A stretch of DNA of 64,000 nt from Ga0077527 sp964486865. Lineage in GTDB: Bacteria > Pseudomonadota > Gammaproteobacteria > Burkholderiales > SG8-41. A program made the position numbers and the translations under genes. The stretch lies in NCBI GenBank assembly GCA_964486865.1, contig CAZAOZ010000001.1, positions 123,262 to 187,261 on the forward strand. Direction: 5' to 3'. Below, in pieces: positions 24,109-32,440 of the stretch (position 1 is the stretch's first letter; each line of letters opens with the position of its first letter). The notes under the pieces are model-generated. The model worked only from the letters and a program-made list of their open reading frames with translations, ran no database searches and had not been told where the DNA came from.

Positions 24109-24825
24109 TTAGACCAGTTTAATCATCTGTTCAACATCGGCACGGGTGTACTTTTCCGGAATATGGTGGTCGATCTGGTCAATTCCAGCCTGATACAGAC
24201 GATGGGAATTGTCGTTGTTCTTCAAAAGCAGATCAACACTGATGTTCTTGCCAAACTCCAGCTTCAGCCGGTTCACCACGTCACGCGCCTCAAAGTATTG
24301 ATCTATAAAGATTTCTGGCCGAATTCTCCGCCCTTCCTGCGCCTCCCGGGCCTGTACGAATTCCCAAGCCAGTCTGGGCTCCTGATAGACATACAGTATC
24401 TGAACACGGCGCTTCCGTTTCAGTGATCGCTCGATGTTCTGCTTGGCGACATTGTAGTGAGACAACGTCCCGTCCAACAGGAAGCTCTGGCTCTGCTCCA
24501 ACGCCACGTCGTGTATCCGATCCACCAGAATGGATACCGCCTTCTGAAACAACCAGGCATTGCCGCCGGTATATCCCGGAAACAGACCGCGCAACTCATC
24601 CGGGTCGATACGGATAACGGCATTGCCATCAGTCTCCTTGAGCAATTCGACCGAGGCCTCGGTTTTACCTGCGCCCGGCGATCCGGCCATGAACACCGAC
24701 ACCGGATTCCTGTCCGGCAAAAACTTCGTGATGTCAGTCAAACGCTTGGCAATCGCCTTCTTTTGGGCACGCGCATATTCCATTGCCTCCTGCTCGATCC
24801 GTGCTTCCTGCTCAGTCAGCGGCAT
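24109..24825 (-). CDS. Zeta-toxin-like P-loop kinase
   Basis: A protein of 238 residues from the ATG at 24825, which has GGAG 11 bases upstream; an in-frame TTG lies at 24834 but with GGAG only 2 bases away. Walker A is FMAGSPGAGKTE. Zeta-toxin features follow: IRIDPDELRGLFPGYTGGN (aspartate for sugar-nucleotide binding), FLLDGTLSHYNVA and a basic lid segment. Zeta toxins phosphorylate UDP-GlcNAc and block cell-wall synthesis. Classical epsilon antitoxins are encoded upstream; here a restriction-modification gene is upstream and a 55-residue gene downstream. By eye its base composition is less GC-rich than the neighbouring genes. Confidence 0.85.
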   Translation of the reverse strand: MPLTEQEARIEQEAMEYARAQKKAIAKRLTDITKFLPDRNPVSVFMAGSPGAGKTEASVELLKETDGNAVIRIDPDELRGLFPGYTGGNAWLFQKAVSILVDRIHDVALEQSQSFLLDGTLSHYNVAKQNIERSLKRKRRVQILYVYQEPRLAWEFVQAREAQEGRRIRPEIFIDQYFEARDVVNRLKLEFGKNISVDLLLKNNDNSHRLYQAGIDQIDHHIPEKYTRADVEQMIKLV

Positions 24826-24849
24826 AAGTATCAATGCTCCCGGACAAAC

Positions 24850-27480
24850 TCACGCCGCTCGGCCCGCTGTACCGGCGCCACGTTTCCCCCGGGCGGCCTT
24901 GCCTGCCGCCGGCAGCAGACTGGTGTATTGCTGATACAACTCAAACAGAAAGGCCACGCGCTCGGCGTCGCTGGCGAACGATTTTTTGCCGTACGCCGCA
25001 TCCACCGCGCGATCCAACGCCTGATGCGCCCTGGTCAGTTCCGGCGGCATGGTCAGCGGATCGTACAGGTCGGCGAGCGATGAATCCGGAAACTGCTCGC
25101 GCGCGTCGAGCACGCCTTGCGCGGCGGTTTCGATGGCTTTCACTTGCTTGCCGTCCGGATCGCGCGGCCACGGGTAGTTGTTATAGACGATGTCTTTTGA
25201 ATAACGGTAGTCGCTTTTCAAGCGACCACAGGTGTAACGCACCCACGCCATGTGCATGGTTGAATTCAGAATACCGAAGTGAAACAAGGTTGCATCGGGG
25301 ACAATCTTCACCAGATTGCTGGCGAGCCGAAGTTCCCGCACCGCCTCCACGCGCTTCATCACCTCCGGCATCTGGCGCAGTTTGTCCGGCGGACACGCGC
25401 CCAGCCAAAGGCACCATCGTTCGTAGCGATTGATGAATTCATCCGAGCCGATCCAGCGGCGGAAAAACGTCTTGGCCTGCGGCTCGCGCCGAATGAATTC
25501 GTCGCGCTCTTCCTTGGTAAACAAATAGTGACCGCCATCGATCGGCTTGTTGCCGATGCCGATATCGGGCACGTTGCAAATCGGATGGTTGCGCCGCGAC
25601 AGCACAACATCCGGCGCATCTACGAGATAAGGATTGATGTTCTTCGCCACCACGAGATGCGGCTCCCCCGCAAGATCGTCGTAGTCGAACAGCAGGCGCG
25701 TCGCCGGTTCGGTGCGCGCAAAGCCGATGATGACGCAATGCACGGCGGCGTTGCCGCGCGCCTCGTTGCTCCAGCGGAAGGTGCGGTGGGCGAAGTGAAT
25801 CTTGATGCCTTGCCCCAGCATCCACGCCCACAATGCGCCGGCCTGCTCGCCCTGCGTGATGGAATTGGTGGCGACAAAGGCGCATACGATGCGCGTATCG
25901 GCGATATAAGCTGCCGCCTTGACATACCACGCCGCGACAAAATCGAGCACGCCGCCATCCTTGATGCCGTTGAACACAAGGGCCGCATCCGCGCGCTGTT
26001 CATCGCTCAAAAATTTGGAGCCGACAAACGGCGGATTGCCGAAGAGGTAACTCAGCCGCTCCTTGGGAATCACGTCGTTCCAGTCGATGCGCAGCGCATT
26101 GCCGCACACGATATGCGGCGAGGTCTTCAGCGGGATGCGCGCGAAATAGAGGCCGAATTCCTCGGCCGCCAGAAGATTCATCTGGTGATCCATCAGCCAC
26201 AGCGCCACCTGCGCGATCTGCGACGGAAATTCCTCGATTTCGATGCCGAAGAATTGATCGACATCTAGTTGCAGCTCCTGATAAATATCGACGAACTGCG
26301 AGCCGGGGCCTTTATGCACAGCGCGCAGGATTTCCAGTTCGAGCAGCCGCAGTTCGCGGTAGGCAATGACCAGGAAGTTGCCGCAGCCGCAAGCCGGATC
26401 GAAAAATGTCAGCGTGCGCAGTTTTTTGTGGAACTCGAATAGTTTGTTCTTGTTGTTTTTGACCTTGTTGAATTCTTCCCACAGCCCGTCCATGAACAGG
26501 GGCTTGATGAGCTTGAGGATGTTCTTTTCGCTGGTGTAATGCGCGCCGAGATTGCGCCGCGCCTTTTCATCCATCACCGACTGGAACAGCGCGCCGAACA
26601 CCGCCGGGCTGATTTTGCTCCAGTCGAGTTCCGCGCAATTGATAAGCGCGGCGCGCATTTTCCCATCAAAGCTCGCCACCGGCAGGGCTTCCTCGAACAG
26701 CTTGCCGTTGACATACGGAAACGCCGATAACTCCTCGTCGAGTGTTTTCTGGCGCTTGTTTTCCGGCGTATTGAGCACCTGAAACAACTGGTGCAGGTGC
26801 ATGCCGAGGTCGGCGCCGTCCTCGCCGGTATGTGATTCGAGATAATCGCGAAAACTCTCGCGCGGCTGAAAAATCCCGGTGTCGTCGGCGAACAGGCAAA
26901 ACAGCAGGCGCACCAGGCAGACTTCGAGTACATGCCCGGTATATCCGCTGGCTTTGAGCGCGTCATGCAGCCTGCCCATGCGCTCGGCGGCTTCGACGTT
27001 GACGGGGTCCTGCTCGCGCACGATCTGCGCGCGATAGCCGGCAATGAAGCCGAAGCGCTTGATGTGCTTGTGCAGATCTTTCAGCGCGAATTTCCACTCC
27101 TGCGCGGCTTCGAGATCGAACAGGCGGAACTGCCGGAAGTCGGACACCAGGATGTAGCGCGGCAGATCGCGCTCGGCCAGGCCCTCAAAATAATCTGCCG
27201 CCTGCGCGAACGCGCGCTCCAGATCGGCGCCCGCGCTTTTGTGTTCGATCAGCAGCACACCCTTCCAGAAGGCGTCGATGCGGCCGTCCTTGAATTTCGC
27301 GCCGCCGCGCGCCAGCGCGACCTGCTTCTCGAAAATCGCCACGCGCTTGCGGTTAATGCCGAAGACCTTGAAAAAATCATTCCAGAAGGATTGTGATTCG
27401 GCACGCTCGGACGTGGCCTCCGCCCACTCGCGTGAGAACGCGACAGCGCGGTCGCGGATTTCGTTCCAGCTCAGGGGCAT
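24850..27480 (-). CDS. MmeI-like (type IIL) fused restriction endonuclease/DNA adenine methyltransferase
   Basis: An 876-residue fusion. The N-terminal nuclease domain has RIDAFWKGVLLIEHKS, matching the D-x9-E-x-K pattern of MmeI-type enzymes. A helical linker follows (to about residue 320). The methyltransferase has motif I FFDPACGCGNFL, motif IV GNPPFVG (N6-adenine class) and HYTSEKNI. The C-terminal third is the target-recognition region (VLSRRNHPICNVP through YSKDIVYNNYPWP), then a helical tail ending in a low-complexity Ala/Gly/Arg run. Such single proteins cut and modify, giving phage defence. It heads a minus-strand operon with the zeta-like kinase 24 bases downstream. Confidence 0.92.
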   Translation of the reverse strand: MPLSWNEIRDRAVAFSREWAEATSERAESQSFWNDFFKVFGINRKRVAIFEKQVALARGGAKFKDGRIDAFWKGVLLIEHKSAGADLERAFAQAADYFEGLAERDLPRYILVSDFRQFRLFDLEAAQEWKFALKDLHKHIKRFGFIAGYRAQIVREQDPVNVEAAERMGRLHDALKASGYTGHVLEVCLVRLLFCLFADDTGIFQPRESFRDYLESHTGEDGADLGMHLHQLFQVLNTPENKRQKTLDEELSAFPYVNGKLFEEALPVASFDGKMRAALINCAELDWSKISPAVFGALFQSVMDEKARRNLGAHYTSEKNILKLIKPLFMDGLWEEFNKVKNNKNKLFEFHKKLRTLTFFDPACGCGNFLVIAYRELRLLELEILRAVHKGPGSQFVDIYQELQLDVDQFFGIEIEEFPSQIAQVALWLMDHQMNLLAAEEFGLYFARIPLKTSPHIVCGNALRIDWNDVIPKERLSYLFGNPPFVGSKFLSDEQRADAALVFNGIKDGGVLDFVAAWYVKAAAYIADTRIVCAFVATNSITQGEQAGALWAWMLGQGIKIHFAHRTFRWSNEARGNAAVHCVIIGFARTEPATRLLFDYDDLAGEPHLVVAKNINPYLVDAPDVVLSRRNHPICNVPDIGIGNKPIDGGHYLFTKEERDEFIRREPQAKTFFRRWIGSDEFINRYERWCLWLGACPPDKLRQMPEVMKRVEAVRELRLASNLVKIVPDATLFHFGILNSTMHMAWVRYTCGRLKSDYRYSKDIVYNNYPWPRDPDGKQVKAIETAAQGVLDAREQFPDSSLADLYDPLTMPPELTRAHQALDRAVDAAYGKKSFASDAERVAFLFELYQQYTSLLPAAGKAARGKRGAGTAGRAA

Positions 27481-27492
27481 CGATAATCCTTA

Positions 27493-27510
27493 TAACTTGT
27501 TGATTTTATT
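27493..27510 (+). promoter_or_regulatory. Copy of the recurrent AT-rich motif upstream of the restriction-modification gene
   Basis: TAACTTGTTGATTTTATT lies 13 bases upstream of the restriction-modification start codon, on the opposite strand. It is part of a family with copies at or near 483, 7032, 8995, 31952, 42290, 52027, 56519 and 61924. The function is unknown. Confidence 0.5.
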
Positions 27511-27619
27511 ATATATTAATGCGGTCTGTGCGCCAGCAGCCCAATCATGCCCGCCGCGCGCCGGTGATGCAATACCGACGCTACTGGTTGCCCGGCTGGT
27601 CACGCCTGAAATATATACA

Positions 27620-27655
27620 AAAGTGGTGGCGCAGGTGGGCATCCAGCCGCAGTAA
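27620..27655 (+). repeat. 36-bp direct repeat, right copy
   Basis: Identical to the Bug gene 3' end at 23796-23831, including the stop codon. The upstream bases differ, although the frame can be read as LVTPEIYTKVV, faintly like a Bug C-terminus. It lies between the restriction-modification gene and the broken eptA-like gene. Confidence 0.85.
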
Positions 27656-27668
27656 GCGATCGCAGCAA

Positions 27669-27693
27669 ATGCGGCGGGCACCGCCCGCCGCAT
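27669..27693. terminator. Strong hairpin, possible terminator
   Basis: A perfect 11-bp stem (ATGCGGCGGGC with GCCCGCCGCAT) with a 3-base loop lies just after the stop of the eptA-like pseudogene on the minus strand. It lacks a T-tract, so termination is likely but not certain. Confidence 0.5.
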
Positions 27694-27698
27694 ATGTA

Positions 27699-28286
27699 CT
27701 ACTGACGCGGCGTGCTGTCCGGTGCGGCGTTCATCGCGGTTTTGGTAGAGCGTTCCGCGACAGTCCTGCACGCGGCCGTGATATCCAGCGGCGGCCGGTA
27801 CTCGGCGGCGGTGATGCCCGTCATGCCCAGCACGGTATGAAACAGGTTGTCGTGCGACAGCGGCTGATCGCGCATGGCGTCGAGGCAGGCCAGCGTGGCA
27901 TTGCGCCGTTCCCCGGCACCGGACGCCATCCACACGATGAACGGCACATGCGTCTGGGACCGCGGCGCCACGGCATAGGGCAGGCCGTGCAGATAGAGCC
28001 TGTTTTCGCCGAGCGATTCGCCGTGGTCCGACAGACGGGTCGTAACTGGCGGCTTGCCTGTTCAGCCAGGCAATGCTGCCGGCCAGCATGTGATCGGTGT
28101 AGGCGACGGAATTGTCGTAGGCATTGAGCAGTTGCTGGCGGTCGCAGTTTTGCAGCACGTTGGTGGTGCATTCCGGCAGGAACGATTTGTGATCAGCGGG
28201 CGAGCGTGTTGCATAGGCGGGGCCGTGGCTGCCCATCTGGTGCAGCACCAGCACGACGCCGCGGGCGCGGCTGCTGCGCGCTTGCC
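27699..28286 (-). pseudogene. Phosphoethanolamine transferase (EptA-like) remnant, truncated and frameshifted
   Basis: The minus strand reads VVLVLHQMGSHGPAY, then NCDRQQLLNAYDNSVAYTDHML in one frame. LSDHGESLGENRLYLHGLPYA and HVPFIVWMASG follow in another frame, ending at 27699. These are the C-terminal motifs of EptA-type lipid A phosphoethanolamine transferases. The frame changes near 28035, where about 11 bases seem missing compared with the usual spacing before SDHGES. An in-frame stop is met at about 28287, so the membrane domain and the catalytic threonine are lost. It cannot make a functional enzyme. Confidence 0.8.
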
Positions 28287-28371
28287 ATCAGACCCCCATG
28301 AGGGATTAAATGGAGGACGGATTTACCCGGTCATTGCTCCCCTTGAACCCTTATTCCCGCAGGAACTTCCC

Positions 28372-28878
28372 ATGAGCATTTCAATGTACCAAGTGAGCGT
28401 GCCGCGCTTTGTCAACATCCTGACCAACCTGTCCGCCATACTCGACAAGGCGCAGGCGCATGTTGATGCGAACAAGATCGACCAATCGGCATTGACCACC
28501 TACCGGCTGTATCCGAACATGTTCGCCATGGCGCGCCAGGTGCAGATCGCCTGCGACACGGCCAAGGGCGCGGTGGCGCGGCTGGCCGGGGTGGACATCC
28601 CCGTGCATGAAGATACCGAGAAGACACTGGCTGAACTGAAGGCGCGGATCGCCACCACCATCGCCTTCATCCAGTCGATCAAGCCCGCGCAGATCGACGG
28701 CACCGAAGACAAGGACATCGTCCTCAAGCGCGGCGAGAAAAGCACTACTTACAAGGGCATGCAGTTCCTGCTCGGCCACGCGCTGCCGAATTTTTATTTC
28801 CATGTCACCACCGCCTACAATATCCTGCGCCGCAACGGCGTCGAAATCGGCAAGCGCGACTACCTGGGCAATCCATAA
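28372..28878 (+). CDS. DUF1993 family protein
   Basis: A 168-residue protein; the ATG at 28372 with AGGAA upstream is chosen over longer frames that run into the pseudogene. It begins MSISMYQVSVPRFVNILTNLSAILDKAQAH and contains LYPNMFAMARQVQIACD and FLLGHALPNFYFHVTTAYNILR. This is the DUF1993 pattern, a helical DinB-related fold. The biochemical role is unknown. It stands alone, followed by a palindromic element. Confidence 0.88.
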   Translation: MSISMYQVSVPRFVNILTNLSAILDKAQAHVDANKIDQSALTTYRLYPNMFAMARQVQIACDTAKGAVARLAGVDIPVHEDTEKTLAELKARIATTIAFIQSIKPAQIDGTEDKDIVLKRGEKSTTYKGMQFLLGHALPNFYFHVTTAYNILRRNGVEIGKRDYLGNP

Positions 28879-28883
28879 GAATA

Positions 28884-28982
28884 CTTAGAGCGCGTAACAA
28901 AATGACTTTCTGCCGCCCCTCTCCCCGACCCTCTCCCCGCAAGCGGGGAGAGGGGGATTTTCATTTTGTTACGCGCTCTTAG
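28884..28982. repeat. Nested palindromic element, about 99 bp
   Basis: The outer arms AGAGCGCGTAACAAAATGA and its exact 19-base complement lie at the two ends. The centre has a perfect 12-bp hairpin (CCCTCTCCCCGC, AA, GCGGGGAGAGGG). The element fills the gap between the DUF1993 gene and the Bug gene. It looks like a small non-coding mobile or REP-like element, and it could also act as a terminator. Confidence 0.8.
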
Positions 28983-29015
28983 AAATCAACTGTTCATATA
29001 ACAAACGGAGGAAGC

Positions 29016-29978
29016 ATGATGCGCAAACTGATTACCGGCGTGCTCGGCGTGGTGCTGGGTTGTCATGGATACGTTGCGGCGCAGGAGGCGAAATACCCGG
29101 TCAAGCCCATCCGCATGGTGGTGGGTTACGCGCCCGGCGGCGGCAGCGACATCATGGGACGGCTGATTGCGCCGGAGATCACCGCGGCGCTCGGCCAGCA
29201 GGTCATCGTCGAGAACCGTCCCGGCCAGGCACAGAACATCGCCGCCGAATACTTCGTCAAGCAGCCGGCCGACGGCTACACGCTGTTCCTCAGCTCGGCG
29301 GCGCTGGGCGTCAACGTCAGCCTCTATCCCAAGCTCAACTACGACCCGGTCAGGGACTTCGTGCCGATCGCGGTGTTCGCCACCAGCGCCAACCTGCTGC
29401 TGGTGCACCCGTCGCTGCCGGCAAAAACCGTCAGGGAATTCATCGCCATCATCAAAAAGAATCCCGGCAAGATGAATTATTCCTCGTCGGGCAGCGGCAG
29501 CACCCAGCACCTGTCCGGCGAAATGCTCAAGCTGATGATCAAGGGCGATTTCACGCACATTCCCTACAAGGGCACCGGCCCCGCGCTGGTCGCGCTGGCG
29601 AGCGGCGAGGTCGAGTTCTCGTTCAGCAACATCCCGGCCGCGCAGCCGCTGCTGAGCCGGATGCGCGTGCTGGGCATCACCAGCCAGAAACGTTCGGCGC
29701 TGATGCCGGAAGTGCCGACGATGATCGAAGGCGGCCTGCCGGGCTTCGTCACCCAGACCTGGTACGGCGTGTTGTCGCCGCGCGGCACGCCGCAGGCGGT
29801 GGTCAATACGCTGAACAGCGTCGTCGTCAAGGCCGTGCAGCGCGAGGATTTCCGCAACCGGATTGCGCAGATGGGTGCGGATCCGATCGCCGAGTCGCCC
29901 GAGTATTTCCGCAAGATGCTGAACGAGGAAATCGAGCGCTGGAGCAAAGTGGTGAAGGCCTCGGGGATCAAGCCCTGA
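29016..29978 (+). CDS. Bug family (TctC) substrate-binding protein
   Basis: A 320-residue Bug receptor with a signal peptide ending near VAAQE. Motifs are YPVKPIRMVVGYAPGGGSDIMGR, VENRPGQAQN, GSGSTQHLSGEM and HIPYKGTGPALVALASGEV. GGAGGAA precedes the ATG. The gene is followed after 12 bases by an ArgE/DapE-type deacetylase, suggesting that the imported compound is an N-acyl amino acid or similar; that is inference only. Confidence 0.93.
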   Translation: MMRKLITGVLGVVLGCHGYVAAQEAKYPVKPIRMVVGYAPGGGSDIMGRLIAPEITAALGQQVIVENRPGQAQNIAAEYFVKQPADGYTLFLSSAALGVNVSLYPKLNYDPVRDFVPIAVFATSANLLLVHPSLPAKTVREFIAIIKKNPGKMNYSSSGSGSTQHLSGEMLKLMIKGDFTHIPYKGTGPALVALASGEVEFSFSNIPAAQPLLSRMRVLGITSQKRSALMPEVPTMIEGGLPGFVTQTWYGVLSPRGTPQAVVNTLNSVVVKAVQREDFRNRIAQMGADPIAESPEYFRKMLNEEIERWSKVVKASGIKP

Positions 29979-29990
29979 GCATCCTGATTC

Positions 29991-31202
29991 ATGAATGCGC
30001 CTCTCACGCCCGGCGCGGAGACGCTAGCGCTGATCCGCACGCTGATTGCTTTCCCGACGGTCAGCCGGGATTCCAATCTGGAACTGATCGACTTTGTGCG
30101 CGAGCGGCTGCTGCCGCTCAATGCCGATATCCGGCTGACCCATGACCGCGACAGACGCAAAGCCAACCTGTTCGCGACGCTGGGGCCGCGCGGCAAGGCG
30201 GGCAGTGAGGCGGGCATAGTCCTGTCCGGGCATACCGACGTGGTGCCGGTCGATGGCCAGGACTGGGCCACCGATCCATTTGGGGTGATCGAACGCGACG
30301 GCAAGCTCTATGGCCGCGGCACCGCCGACATGAAAAGTTTCATCGCCTGCGCGCTGGCGGTGGCGCCGGAGTTCGTGCAGCGCGGATTGCGGACGCCGGT
30401 GCATCTGGCGTTGACCTATGACGAGGAGGTGGGCTGCCTCGGCGTGCGCGAACTGATCGCCGACCTGGCGCAGGCCGGCATCCGGCCGCGCTCGTGCATC
30501 GTCGGCGAGCCGACGGAAATGCGCCCGGTCATCGCGCACAAGGGCAAGCAGGGTTACCGCTGCACGGTGCGCGGCCTCGCCTCGCATTCGGCGTATGCGC
30601 CGCACGGCGTCAATGCGGTGGAGGCGGCGGCGGAGGCGGTCGCGTTCCTGAAACAGCTCGCGCGGCGGCATCGCGACCGCGGGCCGTACGACCGCGGTTT
30701 CGATGTGGCTTATACGACGGTGCATACCGGCGTGATCCACGGCGGCACCGCACTCAACATCGTGCCGCACGAATGCGTGTTCGATTTCGAGTTCCGCAAT
30801 CTGCCGGGCGACGATCCGGCGGCGCTGCTGCGCGAATTCGAGGCGCATGTGCATGGCGTGATCGAGCCGGAAATGCACACGGTGGACCCGCGCAGCGGCT
30901 TTACGATCGTGAAAATGTCGGATAACCCTGCGCTCAATACCGGCGCTGAAAGCGAAATCGCCGCGCTGGCGCAGGAACTGTCGGGCAGCGGCGATATCGC
31001 CAAGGTGTCGTTCGGCACCGAGGCGTCGCAGTTTCAGGCGGCGGGCGTGCCGACGGTGGTGTGCGGGCCGGGCTCGATCCGCGAAGCGCACAAGCCCGAC
31101 GAGTTCGTCACGCTGGCGCAGGTGGCGCAGTGCGAGAATTTCCTGCGGCGGCTGCTAGGCGGGCTCTGCACGGGCCGTGACGATATCCGGAAAATTGTGT
31201 AA
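29991..31202 (+). CDS. argE: ArgE-type M20 family deacetylase (acetylornithine deacetylase)
   Basis: A 403-residue zinc amidohydrolase of the M20 family. Metal and catalytic motifs are LSGHTDVVPVDGQDW (His and Asp), GRGTADMKSF (Asp), TYDEEVGCLG (catalytic and metal Glu), GEPTEMRPV, and the C-terminal metal His in GSIREAHKPDEF. The central lid/dimerisation domain includes GLASHSAYAPHGVNAVEAA. It matches ArgE, which removes the acetyl group from N-acetylornithine. Its pairing with a Bug receptor allows a catabolic variant with another N-acyl substrate. Confidence 0.85.
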   Translation: MNAPLTPGAETLALIRTLIAFPTVSRDSNLELIDFVRERLLPLNADIRLTHDRDRRKANLFATLGPRGKAGSEAGIVLSGHTDVVPVDGQDWATDPFGVIERDGKLYGRGTADMKSFIACALAVAPEFVQRGLRTPVHLALTYDEEVGCLGVRELIADLAQAGIRPRSCIVGEPTEMRPVIAHKGKQGYRCTVRGLASHSAYAPHGVNAVEAAAEAVAFLKQLARRHRDRGPYDRGFDVAYTTVHTGVIHGGTALNIVPHECVFDFEFRNLPGDDPAALLREFEAHVHGVIEPEMHTVDPRSGFTIVKMSDNPALNTGAESEIAALAQELSGSGDIAKVSFGTEASQFQAAGVPTVVCGPGSIREAHKPDEFVTLAQVAQCENFLRRLLGGLCTGRDDIRKIV

Positions 31203-31241
31203 CACTGTTTGCCTGTTCGATGACTTTTCATGGGGGAAATT

Positions 31242-31877
31242 ATGAATTTCAGAACCATTCTTGCTTTTGTGGCAGTAGTTACCATGGCAGGCTTGTTCGG
31301 GCCTGTTTCGCAAGGCCATGCTGAGACCATCATCGACGAGTGGGCGAGCGTGGCGCGGCCGCCGGCGCCCGCGCTCAAGCCGGTCACGGTCGATGCCACG
31401 ACCACCGCGTTGCTCATGCTCGACTTCATGAACCAGAACTGCGGCAAACGGCCCCGCTGTCTCGCGTCGATCCCCGTAGTGAAGCAGCTCTTGGCTGACG
31501 CGCGAGCCAAGAATATGGCGATTGTTTATACCCTCATCGCCAATACCACGGTTGCGGATGTGATCAAGGACGTGGCGCCTATAGCGGGTGAGCCATCAGT
31601 GCTCTCCGGTCCCGACAAGTTCCTGCGCACCGATCTTGAGAAAATCCTCAAGGACAAAGGCATCAAGACTGTGATTACCGTAGGCACTTCCGCTAATGGC
31701 GCGGTGCTCTACACCGCCAGTGCCGCGGCTTTGCGCGGGATGAACGTCATTGTTCCGGTGGACGGGATGTCGTCGGCGGATGCCTATGCTGATCTCAGTG
31801 CAGCGGCGGTTCTGACTACCGCGCCGCTGGTGTCGAGCAAGGTGACGCTGACCAAGATCAACATGGTGAAGTTCTGA
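31242..31877 (+). CDS. Exported isochorismatase-like protein lacking the catalytic cysteine
   Basis: A protein of 211 residues from the ATG at 31242, chosen because GGGGGA lies just upstream of it and overlaps the earlier in-frame ATG at 31230. A signal peptide (MNFRTILAFVAVVTMAGLFG, cleaved after HAE or near it) precedes an isochorismatase fold: TALLMLDFMNQNC with the catalytic Asp and GPDKFLRTDLEKIL with the Lys. In GTSANGAVLYTA the usual catalytic Cys position is Ala. Cysteine hydrolases of this family need that Cys; isochorismatases proper do not. It is likely periplasmic, with an unknown substrate. Confidence 0.82.
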   Translation: MNFRTILAFVAVVTMAGLFGPVSQGHAETIIDEWASVARPPAPALKPVTVDATTTALLMLDFMNQNCGKRPRCLASIPVVKQLLADARAKNMAIVYTLIANTTVADVIKDVAPIAGEPSVLSGPDKFLRTDLEKILKDKGIKTVITVGTSANGAVLYTASAAALRGMNVIVPVDGMSSADAYADLSAAAVLTTAPLVSSKVTLTKINMVKF

Positions 31878-31898
31878 GGCGGTAGGTATCAGCGCTCA

Positions 31899-31927
31899 AA
31901 AAACCCCGCCGCAGCGGGGTTTTTTTG
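31899..31927 (+). terminator. Intrinsic terminator after the isochorismatase-like gene
   Basis: AACCCCGC and GCGGGGTT arms have a 4-base loop and are followed by seven T residues. Confidence 0.9.
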
Positions 31928-31974
31928 TTGCGGTTGCCGGCGGTATTTATATAACCATTTGTTTTTATTGATTT

Positions 31975-32352
31975 TTACGTCACTGCGACAAACGTCGGAT
32001 CGTCCTGGTGTTCGCGCTCGAACTGCAGGAACTCGTAGTAGCCGCAGCGCTTGCCTTCCGGATAGTCACGGCACACGCCGGGCCGCGCTTCATATACGGT
32101 GCATTGGCGCTTTTTGGTGTCGAACAGTTTGCAGATGCGGCCAAAGTGTTCGTCTTCCTGCTGGCGCAGCGAACGCACTTTCTCGGTCTTGTCGAAACGG
32201 GTGTAGCGGTCCTCGGCCTGCTGATAGGTGATGTCGAAGTGTTTGGCGAGGCGCTGGATGTCGCGCTTGCCGATTTCAATCAGCGGATAGCTGCAGCAGT
32301 AACCGGGGCATTTGTTGCAGTCGTACTGGACGCGGGCAGATGCTTTACTCAT
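31975..32352 (-). CDS. YkgJ-type cysteine cluster protein
   Basis: A 125-residue protein starting at ATG 32352 (MSKASARVQYDCNKCPGYCC). The cysteine pattern CNKCPGYCC near the N-terminus and RQCTVYEARPGVCRDYPEGKRC further on is that of the zinc- or iron-chelating YkgJ (UPF0153/CxxCxxCC) family. The function is unknown; some members bind a metal cluster. A copy of the recurrent AT-rich motif (31952-31971) lies just past its 3' end. Confidence 0.87.
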   Translation of the reverse strand: MSKASARVQYDCNKCPGYCCSYPLIEIGKRDIQRLAKHFDITYQQAEDRYTRFDKTEKVRSLRQQEDEHFGRICKLFDTKKRQCTVYEARPGVCRDYPEGKRCGYYEFLQFEREHQDDPTFVAVT

Positions 32353-32440
32353 GAATAGTCCGGCGCTGTTTTGACAGCGCGCCTTCGCGAAAAGCGCGCA
32401 TTGTAGCCGGGCCCGCCGCGGCAAGCCAGTGCCGCATGCA

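Noticed and set aside
27239..27655. 138-codon open frame on the plus strand ending in KVVAQVGIQPQ
   Set aside because: Most of it is antisense to the restriction-modification gene; only its last codons, the repeated Bug 3' end, are of interest.
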